From: Caryophanales bacterium UBA3375
GTDB lineage: Bacteria > Bacillota_I > Bacilli_A > UBA3375
Direction of reading: 5' to 3'
Assembly: GCA_002359095.1 (NCBI GenBank)
Contig: DEQD01000043.1
Location: forward strand, 1 to 32,093
DNA length: 32,093 nt
A model generated the notes under the pieces. The model saw only the letters and a list, made by a program, of their open reading frames with translations. It did no database searches and had not been told where the DNA came from. The stretch's first letter is position 1. The number at the start of each line of letters is the position of its first letter. The translations under genes were made by a program, and so were the position numbers. Positions 7,819 to 14,584 of the stretch are shown here, piece after piece.

Positions 7819-8907
7819 CTATTTATAATCTATTGTAATATTAATAATATAATCTTTATCTAAGCTACTATTAATAATGTTACTTATCATTTTAACATCA
7901 ATTTTGGTATCATATTTAATTAATGCATCAACATAGATATACTCTTGATCATGTTTATCTACTACTCGCATATCATGAAACTCAATAATATTCTCATGAT
8001 CTTTAGTTATTTCATTTAAAATTTTCCAAATTTCCTTATTAGTTTGATCATCTACTTTCATCGGATCTAGATGAATAATTAAATCAACACCTAATGTTGT
8101 TTTAATTATTCGTTCAATACTATCTATTATTTCATGTAAATAATAAACATCCTTACTTCCATCCATACATACATGGATAGTTGCATATTTTTTACTTCTT
8201 CCATAACTATGAATAATTAAATCATGAACATCTAATACTTCTTTATTTTGTTTAACAATATTTATAATAGCATTTTCTAAACTAGGATCTGGTTTACTAC
8301 CTAATAACACATCACTTTCTTCTTTAATAATTTTGATTCCTGAATACATAATATAGATACTAACACCAATACCAATATAACCATCTACACTTATATTTAG
8401 TATCAAACCAATCAAAATAGCTATTATAATAACGCTAGTTGTTAAACAATCACTTAGTGAATCATAACTAATTGATTTTAAGATCATATTATTTGTATTT
8501 TTATAACCTTTTTGGTTATAAAAATACAAACCTATTTTAACTAAGATACTAATAATTAATATAATAAATACAATAAGATCATACTCCACTACATTTGGAT
8601 TAATAATACATTTAATACTTTCAGCTAAAAAACTAATCCCTGAAAAAATAATAAACATGGCAATAATAATACTAGCTATATACTCAACTCGAGCATGTCC
8701 AAATGGATGTTCACGATCAGCTGGTTTATTACTAATCTTAATACTTATAATTCCAATAATATTAGTCATTGCATCAGTTAAATTATTAATCCCATCAGCC
8801 ATGATGGCAATACTTCCTGTAAGTATTCCAATTAATATCTTAACTGATGACAAAATTATATTACTTATTAATGTTATTAGTACATAAAATATTGCTTTAG
8901 TCTTCAT
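7819..8907 (-). CDS. Cation diffusion facilitator, probably a Mn2+ exporter (MntE-like)
   Basis: CDF-family metal/proton antiporter, about 362 residues: six membrane helices then a cytoplasmic ferredoxin-like domain (from about residue 205). The site-A ligands in helix 2 appear as N-x3-D (NNLTD, about 41-45) and those in helix 5 as D-x3-D (DSLSD, about 149-153). Zn-type CDFs usually carry His in one of these sites, whereas N/DxxxD with DxxxD is the pattern of Mn2+ exporters such as pneumococcal MntE. The loop motif EHPFGHARVEYIAS is typical. Two ATGs (8908-8910 and 8905-8907) follow AGGAG; the second has the better spacing. The start overlaps the ttcA-like gene, so the two are co-transcribed. 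Confidence 0.9.
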   Translation of the reverse strand: MKTKAIFYVLITLISNIILSSVKILIGILTGSIAIMADGINNLTDAMTNIIGIISIKISNKPADREHPFGHARVEYIASIIIAMFIIFSGISFLAESIKCIINPNVVEYDLIVFIILIISILVKIGLYFYNQKGYKNTNNMILKSISYDSLSDCLTTSVIIIAILIGLILNISVDGYIGIGVSIYIMYSGIKIIKEESDVLLGSKPDPSLENAIINIVKQNKEVLDVHDLIIHSYGRSKKYATIHVCMDGSKDVYYLHEIIDSIERIIKTTLGVDLIIHLDPMKVDDQTNKEIWKILNEITKDHENIIEFHDMRVVDKHDQEYIYVDALIKYDTKIDVKMISNIINSSLDKDYIINITIDYK

Positions 8908-9769
8908 CATGTACTCCTAAAAAATCTAGATAGTTATAACGTTTACCTCTAAACTTAAATTGCTCTACTGTATCTAGATGGACATTTTTAGTAGAAGCAA
9001 AAATTGATTTATCAATTAATGGATCTTCTTTTCTAAGTTCTTTTAATAAGTCTTTAACAAACTTACGTTTTGATGATGTCTTTTTAGCAGCAACTGTACA
9101 CCCACAATTCATGGGTTGGACTCCATTAGCTTTCGTATATCTAATAATATCTTTTTCTCGTATATAACAAAGCGGTCGAATTAATTCCATCCCACTATAG
9201 TTATCTGCTTCTAAACGCGGAAGCATTCCTCCATAACATCCACCATACAATACATTAAGCATTGTTGTTTCAATAATGTCATCATAATGGTGTCCTAATG
9301 CTATTTTATTACAACCTAATTCTTGAGCATAATTATACAATGCTCCCCGTCTTCTTTTAGCACAAATATAACATGGATACTCTTGACTAATCTTATTGGC
9401 TACTGCAAAGATATCAGTATCAAATATTTTAACAGGTATTTGTAATTTCTTACAATTTTCTACTAATAAATTATAATTACTATCATTAAATCCAGGATTC
9501 ATCGCAATATATTCAACATCAAACTTAATAATACTATAACGATGTAATATCTCAATACATTTAGCAAGTAGTAAACTATCTTTACCTCCAGAGATACATA
9601 CAGCAATCTTATCTCCTTCTTCAATCATCTGATAATCTTTAATTGCACGAACAAAAGGAGAATAAATCTCCTTACGATAGTTTTTAATAATACTTCTTTC
9701 AACTTCTTTTACACCTTTAAATTCACTATCGACAAATATCGTAGTACAAATCTTATTATAATCTTTCAT
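8897..9769 (-). CDS. TtcA-family tRNA-thiolating PP-loop ATPase
   Basis: A 290-residue adenine-nucleotide alpha hydrolase of the TtcA/TtuA group. The PP-loop SGGKDS is at 60-65, followed by the CYIC pair (Cys133, Cys136) with RRRGALY, then the GHHYDDIIET motif, and a third cysteine region NCGC (222-224). TtcA enzymes use three cysteines to hold a [4Fe-4S] cluster and make 2-thiocytidine at tRNA position 32. The arrangement here fits that, but which of Cys222 or Cys224 is the third ligand cannot be told. It starts 1 base after the stop of the PTS-like gene and overlaps the CDF gene by 11-14 bases, so the three form an operon. Confidence 0.88.
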   Translation of the reverse strand: MKDYNKICTTIFVDSEFKGVKEVERSIIKNYRKEIYSPFVRAIKDYQMIEEGDKIAVCISGGKDSLLLAKCIEILHRYSIIKFDVEYIAMNPGFNDSNYNLLVENCKKLQIPVKIFDTDIFAVANKISQEYPCYICAKRRRGALYNYAQELGCNKIALGHHYDDIIETTMLNVLYGGCYGGMLPRLEADNYSGMELIRPLCYIREKDIIRYTKANGVQPMNCGCTVAAKKTSSKRKFVKDLLKELRKEDPLIDKSIFASTKNVHLDTVEQFKFRGKRYNYLDFLGVHDED

Positions 9770-9770
9770 A

Positions 9771-10787
9771 TTAACTTAATTTTAAATCTCCTTTTTTAAT
9801 TAAATTAAACTTAGATAACATAATATATCCTATCATTCCAATAACAATTGGAATGATTACTAAAATTGTAAGTAACAATCCAATATTCATTATTTGTTGG
9901 TTTTGGGTAATAGTGGTTAGTACTCCTGTTACCATACACCAACCAAGTCCAGCAACTTCCTTAGTTGCTTGATAATTAGTTAAAAACCAACCAGCAAGCG
10001 AAGCAACAATGCTTGCTATCATTGTTGGTAGAAACAACCATTTGTTTTTTAACGTATTAGCAAACTGTAATTTTGGTGTTCCAAAAAACACTACTAAGCT
10101 TTTAGCTATCCCATTATCTTTTAATCCCATAATTCCATAACTCATCATTGTTGCACAAGTAGCACAAAGACCAACAAAAGATAGTTTACCTTCTAAACCT
10201 AGTAAAATAGCAAATAACACACTACTAAATGGTCCAGTCATAAAAATACCAAGTAAAGTTGCTAATATCGGAATAACAACAAGTGGCATATTATTAACAT
10301 TTGTGTTAACAAATATTCCGATTTGCGTTACAATAACGCCAATTGGTGTATAAGCAAATAACAATATTTGTCCTAATATTAATGCTACAATTGGAACTAA
10401 TAACATATCATAAAAATTACCTTTAGCTATCATTCTAATAATATAAACAACAACAGTTGTTACAATAATTGCTGATAGTGGATCTCCTGATGTTGGAACT
10501 TCACCTTTAAAAGTTCCAGCACTAAGTGCTCCTACTATTGCTGATGTATAGATCACTATTTGATTTTTACTAAGTGTTGTACCAATAGCAACACCTATTG
10601 CAGGACCGGTAAGTAGTTTAGCAATTGTCCCTATTTTAATTAATAATGTAGATATTTCTTCATTATTAATTAAACTACCAAGTTCTGCAAAAAATATACC
10701 AACAATTAATGTTACAAATATTGCTTTTGTAACTTGATTTACTACTTCATTTAATTCTTTAAATATATTAGACCTTTGCTTTTTCAT
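9771..10787 (-). CDS. PTS IIC-like membrane protein (PTS_EIIC_2/PfoR-like), orphan
   Basis: A 338-residue polytopic membrane protein with about nine to ten hydrophobic segments. Gly/Thr-rich stretches such as LTGPAIGVAIGTTLSK, GALSAGTFKGEVPTSGDPLSAI and FMTGPFSSVLFAILLGLEGKL resemble the EIIC_2 family, whose members include PfoR of Clostridium perfringens. No IIA or IIB domain is fused, and none is encoded nearby, so a classical sugar PTS role is doubtful. It heads the operon with the TtcA-like and CDF genes. AGGAGCTTAA precedes the ATG, and its promoter overlaps that of ung. The family call is by pattern recognition; the function is unknown. Confidence 0.75.
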   Translation of the reverse strand: MKKQRSNIFKELNEVVNQVTKAIFVTLIVGIFFAELGSLINNEEISTLLIKIGTIAKLLTGPAIGVAIGTTLSKNQIVIYTSAIVGALSAGTFKGEVPTSGDPLSAIIVTTVVVYIIRMIAKGNFYDMLLVPIVALILGQILLFAYTPIGVIVTQIGIFVNTNVNNMPLVVIPILATLLGIFMTGPFSSVLFAILLGLEGKLSFVGLCATCATMMSYGIMGLKDNGIAKSLVVFFGTPKLQFANTLKNKWLFLPTMIASIVASLAGWFLTNYQATKEVAGLGWCMVTGVLTTITQNQQIMNIGLLLTILVIIPIVIGMIGYIMLSKFNLIKKGDLKLS

Positions 10788-10809
10788 TTAAGCTCCTTTT
10801 TAGTATAAT
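10781..10809 (+). promoter_or_regulatory. Promoter of ung
   Basis: TTTTCA (10781-10786), 17 bases, then a perfect TATAAT (10804-10809). Transcription would begin near 10816, directly before AGAGGT and the ATG at 10826. The -35 lies inside the first codons of the divergent IIC-like gene. Confidence 0.55.
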
Positions 10810-10830
10810 ATTACTAGAGGTAATTATGAA
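10802..10830 (-). promoter_or_regulatory. Promoter of the IIC-like/ttcA/CDF operon
   Basis: On the minus strand, TTCATA (10825-10830) is followed after 17 bases by TATACT (10802-10807). The expected start is at about 10796, only a few bases before the AGGAG, so the leader is almost nil. The -10 overlaps the -10 of the divergent ung promoter. Confidence 0.45.
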
Positions 10831-11446
10831 TATTAATGGATATAATTTAAATTTAACTGATGAAATTAAAGATTTATTAAACAACTATCAAGACTATTAC
10901 TATCCTAGTTATGATAATGTCTTTAGAGCTTTTAATTTAACAGCATTTAATGATGTTAAAGTAGTCTTTATTGGGCAAGATCCTTATCCCAATAAAGATG
11001 ATGCTTGTGGTTTGGCTTTTAGTGTAAATCGTAATAACAATTTACCTAAAAGTCTAATCAACATCTTTAAGGCTCTAGAGATTGATTTAAACATAACTAG
11101 AACTAATGGTGATTTATCTTCCTGGGCTAAACAAGGAGTGTTACTTTTAAATACTTGTTTAACTTATAATAGTCAAAATCCTAAATCTCATCTTAATATT
11201 GGTTGGCAAGATATGAGTAATGATGTGATAACATCATTATCTAATCGTGGGAAAGTTATCTTTGTTTTATTAGGTAACTATGCCCTTAGTTTTAAAAAAC
11301 TAATTAATGAAGATAACAATACTATTATTAGTGCACCACATCCTTCACCTTTAAGTGCATATCGTGGTTTTTTTGATGCTCATATCTTTAATCAAATTAA
11401 CGATGCATTAATTAAATATAATTATAAACCAATTGATTGGAACTAA
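10826..11446 (+). CDS. ung: Uracil-DNA glycosylase, family 1
   Basis: Removes uracil from DNA to start base-excision repair. At 206 residues it is shorter than E. coli Ung (229), mostly at the N-terminus. The water-activating motif reads GQDPYP (50-55) with catalytic Asp52; the usual His of GQDPYH is Pro here, which is uncommon. The uracil-binding Asn lies in LLNTCLT (Asn109), and the leucine-loop motif HPSPLSAYRGF has the catalytic His172. AGAGGT four bases before the ATG is the ribosome binding site. It is the only plus-strand gene in its neighbourhood, transcribed alone and ending at a bidirectional terminator. Confidence 0.95.
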   Translation: MNINGYNLNLTDEIKDLLNNYQDYYYPSYDNVFRAFNLTAFNDVKVVFIGQDPYPNKDDACGLAFSVNRNNNLPKSLINIFKALEIDLNITRTNGDLSSWAKQGVLLLNTCLTYNSQNPKSHLNIGWQDMSNDVITSLSNRGKVIFVLLGNYALSFKKLINEDNNTIISAPHPSPLSAYRGFFDAHIFNQINDALIKYNYKPIDWN

Positions 11447-11480
11447 AAAAATAAGTAATCTCCTGATTACTTATTTTTTT
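11445..11480. terminator. Bidirectional terminator between ung and the UPF0154 gene
   Basis: An A-run and TAAGTAATC (11452-11460), loop TCCT, then GATTACTTA (11465-11473) and a T-run. It serves both convergent genes. One arm includes the last codons and stop of the UPF0154 gene. Confidence 0.85.
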
Positions 11481-11697
11481 TAGCAGCATCATTCATTTGT
11501 TTTCTCATCATTTTTAATTTTTTAGCATTTGGAGTTTGTCCAGTACTTTGTAATAATGCTTTTAACACTTCATCTGGAAGCATTGCACTTGGATTATTTT
11601 CAAAGTTTTTCTTAATTAAGTGACGTGCACCAAAAAATCCAATTGCTGCACCTATTATTAATCCTCCAATGAAAGTCATTATAAATTCAAATGTCAT
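11467..11697 (-). CDS. UPF0154 (YneF-type) single-helix membrane protein
   Basis: A 76-residue protein with one N-terminal membrane helix (about 5-24, rich in Gly/Ile/Ala, with AAIGFFGARHLIKK). A polar C-terminal part follows, with the family pattern NPSAMLPDEVLKALLQSTGQTPNAKKLKMMRKQMN. This matches YneF of Bacillus subtilis in length, topology and the GQ-P-KK-MM-M order. The function is unknown. AAGGAG lies before the ATG. The gene has a strong extended -10 promoter partly built from a guaA remnant. Its last codons lie in a terminator arm. Confidence 0.88.
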   Translation of the reverse strand: MTFEFIMTFIGGLIIGAAIGFFGARHLIKKNFENNPSAMLPDEVLKALLQSTGQTPNAKKLKMMRKQMNDAAKKNK

Positions 11698-11714
11698 AAT
11701 ATCTCCTTATTCTT

Positions 11715-11743
11715 ATTATAACATATTAATTATTCCCATTCAA
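11715..11743 (-). promoter_or_regulatory. Promoter of the UPF0154 gene
   Basis: On the minus strand, TTGAAT (11738-11743), 17 bases, then TATAAT (11715-11720) preceded by TGT, forming an extended -10. The -35 falls within the codons for Ile-Glu-Trp of the guaA-like remnant. Confidence 0.65.
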
Positions 11744-11765
11744 TTGTTGATGGTGGTAATTTTTG
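11730..11765 (-). pseudogene. guaA: Remnant of the 3' end of guaA (GMP synthetase)
   Basis: Minus-strand codons read QKLPPSTIEWE then TAA. The final residues PP-(A/G/S)-TIEWE-stop are the highly conserved C-terminus of glutamine-hydrolysing GMP synthetase. Only about 11-13 codons remain: the frame runs into a TAG at about 11784-11786, within the terminator hairpin of the next gene. An eight- to nine-residue match ending exactly at a stop is very unlikely by chance. It suggests that guaA once preceded the UPF0154 gene and that a rearrangement replaced everything except its last codons. The scrap now carries the -35 element of the UPF0154 promoter. Confidence 0.6.
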
Positions 11766-11778
11766 AAAGTAAATAAAA

Positions 11779-11800
11779 AAGTTCTACCTAAGTAGAACTT
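11779..11800 (-). terminator. Terminator of the Pro/Gln/Asn-tailed protein gene
   Basis: The nine-base arms AAGTTCTAC (11779-11787) and GTAGAACTT (11792-11800) enclose a four-base loop and are followed on the minus strand by a T-run. It begins 6 bases after the stop codon. Confidence 0.85.
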
Positions 11801-11805
11801 CATTA

Positions 11806-13146
11806 TTAATTATTTAACCCATTGTTAACATCTTGATTTTGGTTATTATTAACAACTGGTTTTTCTAATGGATTATTGTGGTTAACAGAACCTGGTTGTT
11901 GGTTAATCTCAACATTGTTTGTTACTACCTGTGGATTTGGAGTAATTTGTGGTTTAACAACTGGTTGCCCTACTGGTTGTTGGTTTACAACTTGTGGATT
12001 TGGTTTGATTTGAGATTGACTCACATTGTCCATGCTAGGTTTAACTTTTTGAACTGGAGTTTGAACACCCACTTGTCCTCCACCAACTTGAGGTGTTGGT
12101 TGCCCTTGTGGTTGATTAACCTGATTCATCATTGGTTTAACTTTTTGTTGGTTAATCGGTTGAACATTATCCATTCTTTGATCCATTACTTGTGGATTTG
12201 GTTTAACCATAGGTTGAACCTGTGGATTATTAACTTGATTCATTTGTGGTGATTGTGGTTGTTGTGTTGGCATCACATTTTGATTATTAGGTTTAACTCC
12301 TTGATTATTAATTGGCATATTAGGGTTAGGATTCATTGGCCCAACTGGGTTAGGTCCAACAGGTCCTTGTGGCTGGTTTTTATTTTTCTTACTTGCTTTA
12401 ACTAAAATTACAATAATTACAATTAAAACAATTAAAAGTATAATACCACCAATAAGTAATAATAGTTCAGTAGTAAAAATAGTATCTTTTTTAATAGTAA
12501 AAGTTACATCATCAATTCCATCATAATCAGTAGTAGCATAAACTAAAGAACCATCTTCAATTGTACCTACACTATTATCTACTATTTTATAACCTTCCTC
12601 AACATTAATTTTTAATCCCACACTAATTGAATTAATATCTGAGACATTACCAAATTTTCTACTTAAACTATAACTAGAATTAGATACTTCTTGTAAATCT
12701 CCTAATGGTATATCAATTTCAGCATTATTTAAGTTTAATGTTCCATCAGAGTTAACTAAATCACTCATATCCATATCTTCATCTGCTAATTCTTCTAAAT
12801 CCATAGAATCAAAACAACGAATTACTTTAGTTCCATCAATTTCTATAATTTTAGCACTAGGCATAATACTTTTAATTGAATTGATAATATCATCATCTGA
12901 CATTTCTGCCCCTGCTTTTTTAAGTTGTTCTTTAAATAAATTTAAATTAATTCCCATGAAACCTTCAACCTCAACACCTTCAGTTGTAAAAGTTAAATCC
13001 ATTTCGATGATTGTACCTGCATCTACATCATTTACAATACTTCCTTCTTGATAAGTTTCTTTAGTACTTGTAGTACTATCAGCTTGTAATGTTATTGGTG
13101 TTAATAGTACAAATAACATCATTAAATTCATTATTAATTTTTTCAT
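11806..13146 (-). CDS. Type I membrane protein with a long Pro/Gln/Asn-rich C-terminal tail
   Basis: About 446 residues. A signal peptide (KKLIMNLMMLFVLLTPITLQA, cleavage near residue 22) is followed by an acidic extracytoplasmic domain of about 200 residues. Its membrane-proximal segment (KINVEEGYKIVDNSVGT...) loosely recalls LppM/DUF3153 domains. A membrane helix lies at about 227-249, then a basic stop-transfer (KASKKNKN). The last 195 residues are low-complexity, made of Pro, Gln, Asn, Val and Met, with NPQV about five times and KVKP recurring; they should be cytoplasmic and disordered. I choose the ATG at 13144-13146 because AGGAAG precedes it; the upstream TTG would overrun that site. 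It is a single-gene unit divergent from tmRNA. I do not recognise a named family. Confidence 0.85.
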   Translation of the reverse strand: MKKLIMNLMMLFVLLTPITLQADSTTSTKETYQEGSIVNDVDAGTIIEMDLTFTTEGVEVEGFMGINLNLFKEQLKKAGAEMSDDDIINSIKSIMPSAKIIEIDGTKVIRCFDSMDLEELADEDMDMSDLVNSDGTLNLNNAEIDIPLGDLQEVSNSSYSLSRKFGNVSDINSISVGLKINVEEGYKIVDNSVGTIEDGSLVYATTDYDGIDDVTFTIKKDTIFTTELLLLIGGIILLIVLIVIIVILVKASKKNKNQPQGPVGPNPVGPMNPNPNMPINNQGVKPNNQNVMPTQQPQSPQMNQVNNPQVQPMVKPNPQVMDQRMDNVQPINQQKVKPMMNQVNQPQGQPTPQVGGGQVGVQTPVQKVKPSMDNVSQSQIKPNPQVVNQQPVGQPVVKPQITPNPQVVTNNVEINQQPGSVNHNNPLEKPVVNNNQNQDVNNGLNN

Positions 13147-13175
13147 ATTACTTCCTTTCAATTATAACATATAGT

Positions 13176-13184
13176 ATTATACCA
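13176..13184 (-). promoter_or_regulatory. Extended -10 of the Pro/Gln/Asn-tailed protein gene
   Basis: On the minus strand, TGGTATAAT. A weak -35 (TTATAT) lies 16 bases upstream. The expected start is near 13169, giving a leader of about 20 bases that holds AGGAAG. Confidence 0.55.
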
Positions 13185-13195
13185 TATTTTAAATA

Positions 13196-13204
13196 TGATA
13201 TAAT
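13196..13204 (+). promoter_or_regulatory. Possible extended -10 of ssrA
   Basis: TGATATAAT on the plus strand, 33 bases before the mature tmRNA 5' end; the precursor leader would be trimmed by RNase P. The region is almost pure A/T and other TATAAT-like sites occur (13213-13218), so the choice is uncertain. Confidence 0.35.
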
Positions 13205-13237
13205 ATTATATATATAATATAATGTTATATATTTATT

Positions 13238-13586
13238 GGGGGTGTCACGGTTTCGACAAGAATGCTGTTATCTATTAGTTGCGTGTCGATTGAGTACGTA
13301 ATACTCACAACCGAAAATAATCGGAAACTTTAATAGAAATTTAGCTGCAGCATAGTATAAGTCTGCACCAGTCCTACTGTATCGTTCTAGTATAGTAGAG
13401 TACTGTCGGTTATAGAACTCGGAATATAATTGTATTGCTTATATTCTTAAATTTTAAATACTCGAACTACTACTTTAGTTGTTAGTTACTTTGGAGTAGT
13501 TTTAAACTTACTTAACTAACTACACATCGTAGAAGCTAATAGGTAGGCGTTTTTGGACATGGGTTCAACTCCCATCACCTCCACCA
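13238..13586 (+). ncRNA. ssrA: tmRNA (transfer-messenger RNA)
   Basis: A 349-base RNA that rescues stalled ribosomes by adding a degradation tag. The 5' end GGGGGTGTCACGGTTTCGAC is the classic tmRNA start. It pairs with CACCTCC next to the encoded 3' CCA to form a seven-bp acceptor stem (one G-U). The T arm GGGTTCAACTCCC is intact near 13561-13573. The tag frame best fits GGA at 13323 through TAG at 13353-13355: GNFNRNLAAA. Bacillus subtilis likewise starts its tag with a glycine codon (GGC) after a similar AATAACT-type context and ends in LAA. The pseudoknot region follows. Mature ends are inferred from pairing. Confidence 0.96.
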
Positions 13587-13602
13587 ATAAATAAAATTTA
13601 AA

Positions 13603-13630
13603 AAAATCGTGTTTGTTAAAACACGATTTT
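13603..13630. terminator. Bidirectional terminator between ssrA and scrK
   Basis: A 12-bp stem, AAAATCGTGTTT (13603-13614) with AAACACGATTTT (13619-13630), loop GTTA. A/T runs on both sides let it serve both tmRNA (plus) and the sucrose operon (minus). Confidence 0.85.
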
Positions 13631-13645
13631 CTTATTATAAATTTA

Positions 13646-14584
13646 TTATCTTAAGGCTTCCATTTCTTCTTTAGTAGCCATTGCTTCAATTGCTCCAGGT
13701 TTTGTTGTAGTGATTGAAGCATAATGGTTAGCAAAATCAAGAGCTTGTTCTAAATAATCAATATCAAACTCATCTACTAAACTAAGTTGGTATAAAAACG
13801 CCGCAATAAAGCTATCACCAGCTCCTGTAGTATCTACTACTTCAACTTTTCTTCCTGCTACTTCTTTAGAACCTAGAGAAGTATAAACTCTACTTCCAGC
13901 TCCACCCATTGTATAGATTAAAATTGATAAACCATTATCAATTAACTCTTTAGCTACTTGATCAACATCATTAGTGCCAAAAATAAGTTCTAATTCATCA
14001 TCACTAATTTTTAAGATATCACTATATTTAATAAATTCATTAACTGTATCAATACAACTCTTTGTATCAGGCCATAAGTTAAGACGTAGATTTGGATCAA
14101 AACTAACTAATTTATTTTGTTCTTTAGCGTGTTTAATTAAGTTGATATGAGTATCTTTCATTGGTGAATCAACTAAACTTACACTACAAAAATGAAGAAT
14201 ATCATAATCAATATTATCAATATCTACATTAGTAAAATCTAGAGCTAAATCAGCGGCATGTTTTCTAAAAAAGATAAAATCACGTTCTCCACTTTCATCT
14301 AAAGCAACAAATGCTAGTGATGTATCATAATCTGGAGTTTGATTAATATAAGTAGTATCTACTCCTACTTTAGCTATTTCTTCAATTAAGAAATCTCCAA
14401 ATCCATCTTGACCTACTTGTGTTATAAAGATAGAATCTCCACCTAATTTAGCAATCCCACCAGCAACGTTTGCTGGAGCTCCTCCTGCTTTTTTATTAAA
14501 AGTTTCTACATCTTTTAAACCTTTACCTTTTTGTTTTGGAATAAAATCAATTATCGCTTCTCCAATTGTTAATACTTTTTTCAT
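13646..14584 (-). CDS. scrK: Fructokinase (PfkB family)
   Basis: A 312-residue ribokinase/PfkB-family sugar kinase. The N-terminal sugar-binding signature AGGAPANVAGGIAKLGG is at about 33-48, and the ATP/anion-hole motif DTTGAGDSF, with the catalytic Asp, is at about 251-259. It is the last gene of the sucrose operon, so it should phosphorylate the fructose released by ScrB to fructose-6-phosphate in the cytoplasm. The ATG overlaps the scrB TGA stop (ATGA), with AGGAAG upstream, giving translational coupling. Specificity for fructose rests on context; sequence alone would allow other PfkB sugars. Confidence 0.93.
   Translation of the reverse strand: MKKVLTIGEAIIDFIPKQKGKGLKDVETFNKKAGGAPANVAGGIAKLGGDSIFITQVGQDGFGDFLIEEIAKVGVDTTYINQTPDYDTSLAFVALDESGERDFIFFRKHAADLALDFTNVDIDNIDYDILHFCSVSLVDSPMKDTHINLIKHAKEQNKLVSFDPNLRLNLWPDTKSCIDTVNEFIKYSDILKISDDELELIFGTNDVDQVAKELIDNGLSILIYTMGGAGSRVYTSLGSKEVAGRKVEVVDTTGAGDSFIAAFLYQLSLVDEFDIDYLEQALDFANHYASITTTKPGAIEAMATKEEMEALR

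Noticed and set aside
11878..12252. A 124-codon plus-strand open frame with a strikingly Trp/Leu/Asn-rich product.
   Set aside because: It is the antisense of the Pro/Gln/Asn-rich tail of the minus-strand gene; the repetitive codons keep the opposite frame open. No ribosome binding site was seen.
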